Notes under the pieces: model-generated
The model's input: the letters and a program-made list of their open reading frames with translations, nothing else
Databases searched by the model: none
Told to the model about the DNA's origin: nothing
Part shown: piece by piece, positions 39,383 through 52,008 of the stretch
Position numbering within the stretch: position 1 is the stretch's first letter
Layout of the letters: each line of letters starts with the position of its first letter
Made by a program: the position numbers and the translations under genes
Assembly (NCBI GenBank): GCA_019614645.1
Contig: JABWDB010000002.1
Location: 372,001-436,000, forward strand
Direction: 5' to 3'
Length of the DNA stretch: 64,000 bases
DNA from: Stratiolaelaps scimitus
Lineage: Eukaryota > Arthropoda > Arachnida > Mesostigmata > Laelapidae

Positions 39383-39400
39383 GTGTGTGTGTGTGTGTGT
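39383..39400. repeat. (GT)9 microsatellite
   Basis: Nine GT dinucleotides, close to a TA tract at 39348-39376. Confidence 0.85.
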
Positions 39401-39512
39401 CTGGCGTATTATGGACGCGCTCACCATCAGCGCAAGCAGCAAATTGACTGAAAAGCCGAGAAACGCATGAGATGGAGGATGATGATGATGGTAAACGAAC
39501 ACGCATATGCTT

Positions 39513-39544
39513 CTTTCTCTCTCTCTGTCTCTCTCTCTCTCTCT
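39513..39544. repeat. (CT)n microsatellite
   Basis: Interrupted CT repeat in intron 1. Confidence 0.85.
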
Positions 39545-40956
39545 GACCGTCTATCTCGATTGGCCTCACTATCTGTCTGTCTACGGCCGACAACGAACAG
39601 CAGCATTCGACGCGGAGAGACAACGATGCACCCGCACCCACCCAGGCCTCCCCAACGACCGAGTTGTAACTCCACCACCGTCAGCACTCGTTGTTGCATT
39701 ATACCACGAACGTTTGGCATGTTTAGTTGTTGTTGTAGTTGTTGCTACCACAGCCGCGGTACAGCAAGTAAGTAACCGAAGGAACACAGCGCTGCTGCTG
39801 GCGCCACCGTCACCGCCGCCACCACCACCATAACAAACTTCAACGCGAAACGTGCAATGGTCCGACTTGCTTGTAGCTGATGCGCCCAATATGTTCATTC
39901 AATGAATGACACGGACCAGGGGGAGCCAAACAGCTAAACACATAGGCTACACATAAACGTTCGTCACAGCAACGAGAAGAGCGGGTCGATTCTGCGCGTG
40001 GCGGGGGGCTCGCCGTTTGCCGTGCCCTGCTGTGGTCGCTGCCGCCGCCGCAACGGCGCGGCTCCCTTGCACAGCTCAAGCATTTGTGATTGACTACTGC
40101 TTCTCGTCGCACTGATAGATGATATTATCGAAATGAAATATCGCAAAATGAAATTCCAGGGTACGAGGCGCGTTTGATTGTTGGGGCTATTTTGTTACGA
40201 CTGACTGACTGGCTGGCTGCCTGCTTGGTGCAATGGCGCCAGCGGCTTCTCTGCGAGTTTGGCGCCGGGGGTCATCTTGCTACTTTGAGCTACACATATA
40301 ATAGCCACAGCGCGAGATATATATATATATATGCGTAGGTTTGCCTGTGTATGTGTGTGTGTAACACGTCGAGTCGGCTTGAAGATACAGACGCTGGTGG
40401 CGATGAGAATAATGATGATACTATGAATATTCAACGAGCAAATGTCTATGAAGTCGATCACAGGTTCCGCGACCCTCCTATCACGTTAGGCCCAACCGAT
40501 ATGGGACGATTTTTGTTGAAGTGGCACGCGGTTTGCGTGATGTTTCTATGAAGTTCTGAACGATGCGTCTCGCTTCGTAGACAAATGAATAACAAGTGTA
40601 GGAGAGAATTTCTTTGTCGTGCGTTGTTTCATTTTTCTTCAAAGTGAAATGCTGCACTGGGGTACATCGGGTAATTTGTAGTGGAAGAGCACTCATTGTC
40701 AAGAATGCTCATTCGTCAATTGGTTGCCATCGGTTCGAATTGTTTCAGCGGTACTCGTCTGGCGTTGATCTTCGATTTCGACACCAATAGTAGAGGAAGC
40801 AGCGGAATCAAAGGCGGGCCCGACAGGTCCTCATAGAAATAGATTATATGAAGGTTAAGTGCTGAAGCCTGTCGTCGCACAGAAGATGATGAGGGCCAGC
40901 TCAAAAACACAATGTGCTAGTATTGCTGGTGGAGTAAGCAACATCGCCCCTCAGAA

Positions 40957-40973
40957 TGTGTGTGTGTGTGTGT
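40957..40973. repeat. (TG)n microsatellite
   Basis: About eight TG dinucleotides in intron 1. Confidence 0.8.
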
Positions 40974-41844
40974 ATTTGTGAACCGAGACAAGTGTTTCCG
41001 GAAGGCTGTATGCTTTGTTTCATCATATTAGTGTGTCATTATTCTGATGGGGTTCCGCCACTAAATATGCCGAGTACTCGATATCATTAGGACCGGACAG
41101 CCGCCTGTTGTCTCGGTTTGGTCAAACGGCCGCGCAGGGTCGTCCTTCACGGAAAAAAATCAAATAAAAATCAACAAAGGTGGACAGTACGCCGGCCGTG
41201 TTCGCTTAGAGCACTGAACTAACGCAAGAGGGTCTGACGCGCACGATGAACGCTGCTGCGAGCCACGTGGGAGCCAGGTTCCCCGACTGGAAATCCAATG
41301 AGGCAAGTTGCTAATTGCTGTCTCATTGCTATGCCTATGTCGGTAACCGCCGACATACGAGCGACGAGATTCGAGCAAACCGCGAAAAAGGCCGTCAACG
41401 CGGCGATTCCCATCCATGGCTTCACTCTCGCAGGCTGGCCCTGTGTCATCAGCCCGACACGGCTCAAATACGCCTAAGCCTGCATTGGTTGATTGAATTC
41501 TATTCTCTATCATTACCACCACTGCTCATGCGAATGGAGCTTCCAGCCAAGTGCCTTATATATTTCTCACTGTCGGGACTGGTCCTCATCTCTGGGAGAG
41601 AGCGCCATAGTGAGCTAAGATGAGCAGATGAGCAAATATAGTGACACGCCACTGATTATCCTTCCGATCCAGCGTAATAATAATCGATGATAAACGCAAT
41701 CTCCGGCGTACGTTTAGCCGCCGGCGACAATCAATTGCGTCAAACATCCGCGAAGAATTCGATTGCTCGGAAATCGCGCGCGGCCGAAACGAGATACAAT
41801 GACAGTCAGTTGGCGCGGGATTTATGACTATACATATATATATA

Positions 41845-41881
41845 TATTGGCATGTGCTATCATTACTAGCACATGCCAATA
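41845..41881. repeat. Perfect hairpin, 15-bp stem and 7-base loop
   Basis: Left arm TATTGGCATGTGCTA (41845-41859) and right arm TAGCACATGCCAATA (41867-41881) are exact reverse complements around the loop TCATTAC. The stem is of mixed composition. A short (TA)n tract lies immediately to the left and ATT repeats to the right. Confidence 0.95.
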
Positions 41882-43976
41882 CTATTATTATTATTACGTA
41901 CTGACTTAAACTATAGGAAGATAAATGGATCAATGTCCAGGGAAGGCAAACGGAACTAAAATGAGAAAACATCTGAGTCGCCAATCCGCAACCTGATTGG
42001 ATTAAGGGAGAAGAATGTTTTTATTTAATTACAGTACTATTTAGAATATCGTTCCGGCACGGGAACACATCCATTTGCCATTTTCGTTCGATGCACCAGG
42101 CGAATATAGGTGCGATGAAATGTTTTCCTGCTGTTTGCTCGTATTTAACGACATCCCGCTACAAATCCACAGTGCAGGTAAGACCCGTGTACGCTCCCGT
42201 CAGTTGGCCGTTGACGACAACGACTAGGATTTGTTGCCGCTGATGTTGATTCCGCTTGTCAAAATTGTGGCCATGTCAGTGGCCGACTGCACAGGATGGC
42301 AGCGTACGACCCACCCGAGGCTTGAAGCCATCGATGTTCACTATAGGGCCGAAGGTCCTGGCTTTGGCCTCCTTCATCTTCCTTGTGTCTATTTTTTCTC
42401 TTTACGTCATTTCTATGTGACGCACAGCGGTGCCTATGATGTTTCATGTTCCGTATATACCGTGCGTGGCAGTATCACGTGTTACGCAACTGTCAAGCGG
42501 CTCAGCGAGTCAGCCGCTCAGCGGAAGTGCAATCAGCGAGGGACGGCTGTGAAGAGATAAATTGAACCAGAGACCCCCCAGCTTGGGTTTCCCGGGCTGC
42601 TCTGAAACCGTTTGCGTTCGATGAGCGCTCTTCCCCGCTCTTCACTTCAGTGGTTCGCGCTGAAGCCACCGAATCGAATGACCATCGAATTTCGTCGAAA
42701 TCAAGGGACGCGAATAGCCAGGCCGACCGGCCGTCAGGCTGGCCTACCGCCGGGGAGGGAGCAGGTGGATCTATTAATGATCTGAGCTATTGTATTGTAT
42801 AATGGCACGAACGGTTCTGATGATATTCAAAATGTTCACATAGCAGTCATCTAATAATAAGCACGGTGATCACGATAATAATAATAATACTCAGTATTAT
42901 CGATGCAATGATGGTGATTACTATTGTGCCTGCAATGGATTATATAGGATTAACAGCGTCATTAGATATTGCTGTTCATAGGCATAATGCTATTATATTC
43001 TCGGAGCAAAGTCGCAAAGTGTTCGGACGTCGAAAATGCGAAACGGCTACGAACGGCCATAATAACCCTACCGCTGCAACTGTCAGCGAAATGATAATCC
43101 TCCTCTGCCCGCGTGAGTGTGTGTGTGTCAACCCAATGTATAGCAGTCAGTGTATCAGTAGTCTTTAATCATTTGACATGCGTGTCACCTTCCACACAAT
43201 CGACCGGCCGATTCCTGCCGGTGCATTTCGTTCGTTGATATTGGTGATCACGCGTCGTCGTTGTCATGTACGCCCGTCTGCCCTTGTAATGACCCGAGCC
43301 ATGGCTCGCTGGATAGGTGGTCGCGAGCGCAGGTACAAATGGAATCTCATACACAGGTGTGCTGGCTGGGACATGCACCCGTGCCGCGCGTTTATCTGGC
43401 ATTGATACATTACAAATTGTTTGCGTTTCAAAGGTTCGTTGAAGGAGATGATGATGACAATTGGAGAATAGAAAATGTCTCCCTATGAGTTCTTCAGTGG
43501 CTTACCTTGCGTTAGGTATTGAGAACAGGATCTGATCTAGGTATACAATACCGACCTGAAAATACGGACCGGAAATAGGCCTCTGCCTTAATTCATTTTC
43601 AGCGATAGTTTAAATATTCGCGATTTCCCTACAACGCGCTATTTGCAGGTGGCGAAACAAGCAAATCATCGGCTCAACAAACAACTTCAAGTTCATTTTG
43701 AATGGACTACTGAATTGTTTGTGCCATTGTTTGTTCATCTATTGTTGGCAGCTATATACCGAAAGTTGAAAAATTCGACACCTATGTAGTTGTGGCCCGA
43801 CGATAGTCACTTTTCTGCTGATTAGCCATCGCCACTCGTTATCAGCACGACAAGACGAAGAGGTGAACTCGACAACATGATTTCCGACCGAACAAGCTAC
43901 AGAGGCGTTGCTCAGAGGGCGGGCAGCAGAAGAGGTAAACAAATCAGCTGACAATACGCTCCTCCTACACTTTCGC

Positions 43977-44006
43977 TACTAATTAGTATAGAACTAATTA
44001 GTATAT
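43977..44006. repeat. Two-copy tandem repeat, ~15-base period
   Basis: ACTAATTAGTATAGA is repeated once with small end differences. The ACTAATTAGT core is itself a palindrome. It lies in intron 1. Confidence 0.75.
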
Positions 44007-44703
44007 GCCCGCCAACGAATTACCATAGAACGTATATGTACGCTAGCAGCAGCCAGCCACATAGGTCCCGTTAGGGAACTGCATGTCAGTGGCAATGCAG
44101 TCGTCTCCGCAGAGCTTCGTCAAGCTCCGCAACAGACGCGCAAATCGGGACTGACCCACAGATCGCAGGGCAGCAAACTAACTAAAACACACGGGAGGGG
44201 ACCGGCGGGCAAGCGATGCCTCTTGTGTAGCGTTGCGCTGTTCGGTGTTTGGTTCCGTTGTAGTTAGTTCCGCTGCTGCTTCTGCAACTCGTGATAGACC
44301 AGGACGTCTGTCCGTCTTCGCTACTGTGACGTTGTTGGCGCTGGTGAACGCCTGGTGAACACGGGCGAATTGTCATGGAGATTTGGATACTTCGTTTATG
44401 TTTTATTCAACACCGCCACCATCACCACCACCGCCGGGACTTCTGCTGCAGACGAACGCCTGCACGCCCGCTCTTCGTCCCACAGCTAAGCGCAAGACGC
44501 GAGGCGTGGAGACTGTACTTTTGTGGCAGTTACGTTCAGTTCCGTTCAAGCGGTAGTTGTGGTGGTGGTGACGACGGCGGCAGCAGCAGCAACATCAGCA
44601 TTAGCGTTTCTTCTGCCTGTGCAGAAGGGACCTCCCGCGGTCCATAGTCCACCCCGAATAGCAGCGACGTGTCCATTTAGTGGCCGCCTGCGTCTAACTC
44701 CGT

Positions 44704-44728
44704 CTGTGTGCGTGTGTGTGTGTGTGTC
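44704..44728. repeat. (GT)n microsatellite
   Basis: Interrupted GT repeat in intron 1. Confidence 0.8.
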
Positions 44729-47700
44729 TGTGATTAGCCATGCAGAGAAAGGCGATGTGAGCACCGGGTAGAGCAGCAAAGTCAGGGGATGAGAGTTTGT
44801 TACCTGTGCAAATAAGTAAATAAATAGAAGATGCAAATCCATTTCTCCCTCAGCGCCCCCGCCCAGAACCTCATGGCCCTCGACACCTGCCGCCATCTCT
44901 GTTACTCATTAATGTTAATAAGCTTGTATGATTATGGTAGTGACAATAATTAAGCTAATAATAATAATAATTATCCCTTGCATTGGTTGCGTGTTCTCTC
45001 ATATATATATATATATATCGCTTGTGGTTCCAGTCGAGAACTACTATGGTACCTAAAGAGGATGAACGAGTCGACGAAATCGCAGTAGAGGGTGCCTGCT
45101 AGAATTACGTGCCTGCTCGCGTCACAACGGGGTCGACCCTTTTTGCGATGATCAATATGAGCTTGATTACCAACAGAAAGATGAATTCAACACGGTTCTC
45201 ATCGAGGCACAGCGAACGAGTTCTAAATGTGTGCATCAGCGCCTGAAGGTTCTAATTGCGAGAGCGGAACTAACTAAGTATTTCTGATGGAACATGGCGT
45301 CTCGTTTGGCGGAATAACCAGTCAGCGCGTTCAGTTGCTTCGCTAGCTCTAATAGAATCGGTAGCGAAGCCATTTCGATGAGTCAACAAATAATAGGAAG
45401 TTGCCTGACAGAAGAACTCGTGCTGTAAAGTAACATTTGACGATATCAGACGACGTTGTGCCTCGGCGAAAACGAGATTTTGAGCTGATGAGCATTAATT
45501 ACATGACATGCATTAAAATGTACGAAGGTACACCCATAGGGACGATAACGCTATCGTCAGCTCCAGTTCATAGATACAACAAGCGTTGTGTAACGCAATG
45601 AAATTGATTTCAGGCCACGTTTCAAGCAGAATGTGCTTTTACCGATTTTCTAGACGTAAATCCATGAGGTGAACGGTGAATGATGATCACTCCTATTATG
45701 TATGAAAGTAGTAGTATTAAAATACGTTTGTTTTCTTTAAAGAGCACTGCATTATTAAAGGATAAGCGGTGAAACAGGAGATAAATGACTTATAGGGCGC
45801 ATTTTGATTTTAATAAACTCTGATGAGTCATATGGCTCCCGTGATCCCTAGATTCTATGCAGCGAACTCGCTTCCTTAGACACTCTCGATGATTACTACA
45901 GCACGGTCAGAACTATAGAAGTTAGTAGCCTAAGTGTGTAATGCGTCTGCTCTTAGCCATCACGGTTGATGACTGCCAGTTTGAGGGTCAGGAATTGTGG
46001 TTTGCTGGGATATGATTAATATCGACCACATAGGTCGGTATATGGGACAAAGCCCAGATAAGGATGAGCGTGACAGATCGTCCTATTAAGGCCGAAATAG
46101 GAAAAAAGGCTATGAATCACAACAACTCCTGGCCAATTGCTCTCACATGATCACCCCCTTCCTTCATAGGCCACTGGACCGGAACCGAGGTCCTTCTCCC
46201 ATAAAAGGAAGACAGCTGCGGGTCCCCTATGGAAAATACAACTCAAGAAGTTATATGGCCATAGTCACGATACGGCAGAGCGGAGAAAATCAAATATATT
46301 TCATTGTCGTCGTCGCGTCAAAAGACAGGCTCCGGGCACTCTAATGCTGAAGACGTAAGGCTAAAAGCGTGTTAGGATCGAATATCCCCTCGAAAGTCTT
46401 AAACGACCGAAGGCAAAATATAGAGAATGAGGTAAATTCAATCTTATCTTAATTGCCGTAACAGCTCTCTATCGAAGAAGTAATTCAAGTGGGAGCGCCA
46501 ATGGCAAATATAATAGTAACTTTTCCCTGCATCAGCGGGCATAAAACATTTAACCGGAAATAATTCGGCCGATCTGACGTTGGACACAGACTCCGATCAT
46601 GAGAGTGGTCCGAATGAGCTGTACGATAATTGCCGATATCATCACAAGCTTCATTTGCTCGTACATATACAGTATGACATGCTTAAGCCACTTCCGGCTC
46701 TGGCTCGATTGCCTGACATATGTCTCCTAGGATAATTTCATACAGGGGTCATTCGAGTGCTATGGAGCTGTGCTCTTTTGCAGCGAAACCCATCGTAGAG
46801 TACCGATGAGAGAGAAAGAAAGAGAGAGAGAGAGGGAGAAGAGAAGTCTACTCACTATATATGTATTTCATGTTATTATTTCACTAGCACTTACTGGAAA
46901 TCAAACCAGAATCAAACCATCTCGAATTGGATGAAATGTTATAATGTTAGCATTATTACGAAAATAACGATTCACCAACAGCCATTTCTGTGTCTGACGG
47001 CATCTGTATACGTGCCCAATGTACGGTATATACCGTGTTCATGCCCATATATTTATGAACACACACACACACACAGAGAGACGAACGTGAATACTGGCTG
47101 CGACAGGTAACCAACATATTAACACACTCTAATAAATAATCATAGAATAAAATACAGCTGTTAGCAGCAGCGACAGCATTCACTGACCGATCGAGCGATC
47201 GAACCGAACATACGCATTGCGTTCGGGTTCATTAGCTGCAATTACACAATAGCGGTGCTGCTGCTGCGTGGTTAGTGCTCTTAGGTCAGAGATGGAAAAG
47301 ATGTCAATGTTTTCCAAGATATTCTTGACGCGTACCTTGTTTAGGCATCGGCCACGATTACTTGCTATATATAACACTTATATAGCAATACGGACTGAAT
47401 AAATATAAGCCTCCTATCGATTGCTACGAGTTTCAGTACGCAAACAAAGTTGGCTTATCACGACGTGCAGTATCTATATAACTGGAACACCAGGTCTAAA
47501 TCCGCTCCATCCATCTTTATATGGTGTGAAACTCATTTTTTGCGGAACACCCTGTCTTGCTAGGGTGTTATCTAACTCCCATGTGTATCATACTCTCTTA
47601 ATAAAGAATAGTATATGTAAGTGAGATATGTAGGTAAGTGTTCGAATAATAAGCAAGGTTACAAAAAAAAGCCAACAACAACAACTAATTTTGTGGCTGA

Positions 47701-48286
47701 CAATTAAACGAGGGGCGTTCCTCTACGCCGTCAAAGAAAGTGCGGTAAGATGTTGATGTGATTTGATACCGATGTCGCTAATGTATATTTGAGCTGATTC
47801 AGCGTTTGATATCGTTAATATTAAACGATAACACTCCGGCCTTCTATTATTTATTATTATATTATTATATATATTATAATTAACTTGCAAAAAAGCGTGA
47901 TTAGTATTCACAAGTTGATTAAAATGATATTCATAAAATTATTATAATTATACAATATATACATTTATTATAAACGCTATCTCATTCTTCTCATCGGCTA
48001 GTACGAATTAAAGCTAGCTAACGATTACGGTGGCTGCGAATTTCGTTCAAAAAAACGCGCCTCCCGTAGCTTAATATGCGACTATAAAATGTTGTTATAA
48101 TATATATATATATATATATACATATATACATATTTAAATAGTGATAACACCTATTGTTGTTGTTTTTGTGCTTGTTGCAAAAATGACACAACGATTAGCG
48201 GTAAGCGATATGCTGATGAATGTGAATTCTCACGCACAGTTGATGTCATAAGCGTGATGACGTAACGATTCATGAACCCCTGTATA

Positions 48287-48313
48287 CCCCCCTCCCCCCG
48301 CCGCCGCCGCCGC
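48287..48313. repeat. C-rich run and (CCG)n
   Basis: C-rich stretch passing into four CCG triplets, about 86 bases upstream of the exon 2 acceptor and outside its polypyrimidine tract. Confidence 0.8.
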
Positions 48314-48399
48314 TGTGCTCATTGCGTTGTCTAATTGTAGACACATTTTTTTCTAATTCTGTATTCGTTGCTTTTCGACTCTTGACTCTCCCATTACAG

Positions 48400-48516
48400 G
48401 ATGCGGAGACACAGCGCACGCTGGAGATGCGACATCGCATGGAGGAGGACGACCTCTACCGGCAATTCGCGAAGAAACGCGTCGAGGAGGAGAGCGTCAT
48501 CCAGCATCAAATCAGG
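48400..48516 (+). CDS. Coiled-coil protein gene, coding exon 2
   Basis: Encodes residues 72-110, DAETQRTLEM through VIQHQIR. Of its 39 residues, 18 are Asp, Glu, Lys or Arg, and hydrophobics (L, M, L, F, V, I) recur at roughly heptad spacing, as expected of a coiled coil or long single helix. The acceptor is ATTACAG behind a clear pyrimidine tract. The donor at 48517 is gtaact after AGG. It enters and leaves in phase 0. The 117-base length is divisible by three, so the exon could be skipped without a frameshift. The family is not recognised. Confidence 0.75.
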
Positions 48517-48711
48517 GTAACTTTCGCTATGAACTATCTCAGCTATATTTGAATTGAATTGAGGATGATGAAAGCGTATATATATATATATATATCTTAG
48601 GGACGGTTAGACGCATTTGTACAAATTCGAATTATTTTCATGTTGCAAACAAGTAATGATCCAATTATTATTATTATTATTATTATTATCACTCATTTGC
48701 TATGATTTTAG

Positions 48712-48990
48712 GGGGAAGCTATGAGAAATTGGGTTTTTTTTGCGCCATCGATACACCCTGGTGATGAGTTAGGTCCAGCACCTGAAAGATCTCTCTTTCC
48801 TGACTTAACTATTCGTGTTAGCCAGCAAACACGAGCCCCACGAATTGTTTTTTTTTCACTATGTTTGCACATTCGCTGTATTTACCATTCTATTAATTAT
48901 TCTTCATCAATTTTTTGTTTTTCATTTATAACTTCGTTTGCATTTTACATTGTTAATGAGGTTTTATCTGCATTTTGCTTTGCGTATTGA
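48712..48990 (+). CDS. Candidate alternative 3' terminal exon inside intron 2
   Basis: An acceptor-like ATGATTTTAG ends at 48711. From 48712 the frame GEAMRNWVFF continues in phase 0, matching exon 2's phase-0 end, for 92 codons to TGA at 48988-48990. AATAAA follows 20 bases after the stop (49011) and again at 49127. The tail is rich in Phe, Ile, Ser and Tyr. Its last 30 or so residues (YSSSIFCFSF onward) are hydrophobic enough for a C-terminal membrane segment, though AT-rich DNA gives such residues by default. If real, this isoform would stop after the first coiled-coil exon. Alternatives are chance or a retroposed fragment. Confidence 0.22.
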   Translation, partial: GEAMRNWVFFAPSIHPGDELGPAPERSLFPDLTIRVSQQTRAPRIVFFSLCLHIRCIYHSINYSSSIFCFSFITSFAFYIVNEVLSAFCFAY

Positions 48991-49010
48991 TTCTTTTTAC
49001 ATAGATTTAC

Positions 49011-49016
49011 AATAAA
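49011..49016 (+). terminator. Candidate poly(A) signal AATAAA
   Basis: Canonical hexamer 20 bases downstream of the stop codon of the candidate terminal exon. The motif is frequent in AT-rich DNA, so its weight comes from position only. Confidence 0.22.
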
Positions 49017-49126
49017 TTCACCCTGGCACCGAAAAAAAACCCACGTCGTTTGCAAATCCGCGAAAGTAACAAAAATAGGCTTTTAGTTTCTATTTTATAG
49101 AGGATATTTCTCACCTTGTAGAGTAA

Positions 49127-49132
49127 AATAAA
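49127..49132 (+). terminator. Second candidate poly(A) signal AATAAA
   Basis: Second canonical hexamer 137 bases after the same stop codon. Confidence 0.18.
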
Positions 49133-49560
49133 GTTGACAAAAAATTAGTAAATTTGCAAGTACAACAACGGTATCGGTGCATATCCGTGTCCCTACGGAT
49201 TCAAGCCCGACCGTCTACAGTTCCAAGTCCCACTGCCAATTGCCTTGCGTATGGTTTATTGACTCTGTTATCGTCATTTCAACCGTATGTGTATTGTAAT
49301 CTACCCTGTAACGCGGTGCCATGGAAAGCGGATAAATGACTGCACCTGGAACGCCTTTGAAAATATGGAAATCTATGCGAACTTCACTGTGATATTTGAT
49401 AACATTTATTGTTTTCAATAGATAGGTGCTGCAGATACGCGTCTATTCTTCCCCTAGCCGCACCGAGTTGTGAAATCAAGCATTATTATTATGATTATTA
49501 TTGTAATCGAGATAAAGGTGGGGACCGCACCCTACATATATAATGGTCTCTTTCTCTATA

Positions 49561-49579
49561 TATATATATATATATATAT
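49561..49579. repeat. (TA)n microsatellite in intron 2
   Basis: About nine TA dinucleotides, 157 bases upstream of exon 3. Confidence 0.85.
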
Positions 49580-49735
49580 TTTATGTTTATGTATATACCT
49601 GCATTTCTAACGCAATATATCCTGCTAGATGAACCGTTCACGGCCGAAGCCTACGCGGAACGTTAAGACACATTAACATTATCATTGTCATGACGTGTGT
49701 CCCCCCTTTCTGTATCGGCCACTCTCGCGTTGTAG

Positions 49736-49902
49736 GAGGAATGGGAGAAAGAGCTGGAAAAGTTAACCTCACGCTATCATCAGGAGATTCGGCGGAAGCG
49801 GAACAATTTCTCGGTGACGCCCGATGAGGAACGAGCGATGACGATGCGGCATCAAAAAGATAAGGACGACCTCGAGAAAAATATGACGGTGAAACTCGAC
49901 AG
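49736..49902 (+). CDS. Coiled-coil protein gene, coding exon 3
   Basis: Encodes residues 111-165 and two bases of residue 166. It begins EEWEKELEKL and is helical in character up to RRKRNN. A likely break follows (FSVTPDEE, residues 135-142, with a Thr-Pro pair), then a second charged helical stretch ending VKLDR. The acceptor is GTTGTAG and the donor is AG then gtcagt at 49903. It starts in phase 0 and ends in phase 2, exactly matching exon 4. Its 167-base length is not a multiple of three, so skipping it would shift the frame. No catalytic motif is visible. A structural or scaffolding role is inference. Confidence 0.75.
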
Positions 49903-51443
49903 GTCAGTTGAAGGTGGCAGCTGCTCGTGATACAACGAGCGATTTGCTGCGATCGTAATCATAGTAATTAATAGTAGGTCGTGATGTCTTATAGTGTAGC
50001 AATGCGAACACGGTTCCGTGGACGCTTGAGACGCTGTTAGCCGAGAGTCACTTCTTAGTTCTTAGAAAAAACGTTTAGCTTAGTGTCTTGTGGACGATGG
50101 ACAGTTCATTCTGTGGTGATGACGATGGACAATCTTTCCTCTCGGAATATTTATAGACAAATCATTTGGCTCAATGTCGCAACGGTGGCATCGGTTACGT
50201 CAAGTCGTATAGTGAGATACGTGCCGTGCAAACAGCTACGAAGAATCACCCGTGTTTCGATTGAGATTATCTGCTCTGTCAGCTTATTCCACGAATTCCA
50301 TGATACCCGCGCTCGTTCTCGGCCTTCTACTTGACCTAGATCGATATATGGGTGACGGTTTTTCGTCCTCATTCAAGTTTCCGACAAAACAGCCGAGGCA
50401 GACTAGCTTGCCTTGAAACTCCAAAATCACCAAAATGTCCCATGGTCATCCATGTTCTGGTGCGATACCATTTGATTTGAATTCGGTCGGTTGTCTGAAT
50501 TGAGCTTTTCGATGGCCTCTATCCATATGTGCGTCTCCGAACGAGTGGCCAGCTTGAATAGCATTATTCAACCTTGCTTGGATGACTTGCTTGAAAGGCA
50601 CAGTTGTAGTTTGTTTAACGCCAGATCCCCCTATAACACTATACGGCAGAAGGTAACTTGTCCACTGCCCACTGTCGAGAAAGACAATTTGAGATAATCG
50701 TCTTGAATTCCGCCGCATCCGTTTAGCCGCACATTAATTATTCATAACTGATCCCTTCCGTGTATTAGGTTGTTCTTGTTGGTCATTAAGATAGAAACAG
50801 CATGTAGAAGAAAATTATGTTAATTATACTCCCCTATAATATTTCGGCCTTTTCACACGACTCAACCACGAGGCTCCTCTCGTTCCTTCAAATCCTGTCC
50901 TCGACCTTCTAACCTAAATTGACCCCATAAGCTTTATCACGCATCGCTGTGCGATTAGCCCATTGTACCCTCAGATGTCCACCTTATGATCTGTTCGCGT
51001 TTTTCACTCAGGATAACGCTGATGGATTCTAAGTAAACCTGATAGACACATCGAAATTCAACTGGGGGACCGTGCACCAGGCCAGATAGGGACACAATTC
51101 CATCAGTTGCAAGCGGACGGAATCGATATTTGCGGACGCTTTATTTTCCATTCTGAATCTCTTGCCATTGTGTGCAGCGGTTGCCGTTGCTCCTTGTTGT
51201 TACTGCAATACTCGCAGTTACCACCGTAGTGCTTAGCTGTCTGTAACATGAAGTCCCCGACAACAGAAACTGAATCACCTACACACGCACGCGAACGACG
51301 TTCGGCGCCCGGTTACACATCACCACCGCCGTCGACTGCCTCGATTTGCGGGAAGGCCCGGTTAACAATTGCATTTCTTCTGCATCGTTGCTGCAGGGCG
51401 GCGCGCACTTCCAACGCCAACCTGCTCGCCCAAATGTTACCCA

Positions 51444-51469
51444 CATATATATATATATATATATATATG
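51444..51469. repeat. (TA)n microsatellite
   Basis: About 13 dinucleotides in intron 3. Confidence 0.85.
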
Positions 51470-51950
51470 GTAGCTGGCTGGGCCAGCGACAGCGGTTGGA
51501 TCTGGTCAAAGCTGCGACAGCAGCAATGCCACTGCAGAAGAATATATTGTAGTGGCAACAGCAGCAGCAGCAACCGGCTGTTTTATTCAGCGTGTTACAC
51601 TATAATACATAGACTAAACGCACCAGCTCGCCGCTAGCCCGCTCCGACGTTTGCTGTCGCTGCAACAAAATGGATCTCACAAGAAGAAGAAGAAGACGAA
51701 GAAAAAGTTGCTCTTTCTCTGTCTCTCGCGCTCTCTCTCTCTCCCTCCCTGCCCCGCCTCATCTATCTCTGTCCTATCTCCTGTAATGTTCGTTCGGATT
51801 AGGGTGACTCCTCCTCGTGAGCCCCTCACTTCTGCCTGCTTCTATCTCTAGTGTCTATTCATTTGTCTTGCATCCGTATGCCGCCTCGAATTGGTTTCTA
51901 TCCATTGTCCACAACCAACAGACGCAACCGCGCAACCGCGCGTGCTTCTA

Positions 51951-51970
51951 GCGGCGGCGGTGGCGGCGGC

Positions 51971-52002
<32 letters not shown>

Positions 52003-52008
52003 CGGTGG
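51951..52008. repeat. (GGC/GGT)n tract, 58 bases
   Basis: Tandem GGC triplets with GGT interruptions. On the + strand, dense GG pairs give quadruplex potential. Translated in one frame it is poly-Ala/Val, which I do not consider a gene. Confidence 0.9.

Larger units (their letters stand above)
34542..48399 (+). other. Intron 1 of the coiled-coil gene (13.9 kb)
   Basis: Begins gtaagt and ends with a pyrimidine-rich tract and ATTACAG. It holds many microsatellites, two poly(A)-type tracts, a tRNA-like element (about 37.8 kb), a perfect 15-bp hairpin (41845-41881) and GC/CAG-rich patches near 38.4-40.1 and 44.2-44.9 kb. I see no additional exon with matching phase-0 ends that I can defend. The largest frames on either strand (207 and 221 codons on the minus strand, 37.4-39.1 kb) are repeat-driven or featureless. 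Confidence 0.5.
48517..49735 (+). other. Intron 2 of the coiled-coil gene (1.2 kb)
   Basis: Begins gtaact and ends CGTTGTAG. It carries short (TA)n and (ATT)n repeats plus the candidate alternative terminal exon and two AATAAA motifs described separately. Confidence 0.6.

Noticed and set aside
43506..43555. 50-base minus-strand microexon reading VGIVYLDQILFSIPNA
   Set aside because: Splice-like signals on both sides, but isolated, with no phase-compatible neighbours. Such stretches occur often by chance.
45060..45290. Protein-like reading (DDQYELDYQQKDEFNTV) in intron 1
   Set aside because: About 75 codons between stops without an ATG or matching splice phase. Expected many times by chance.
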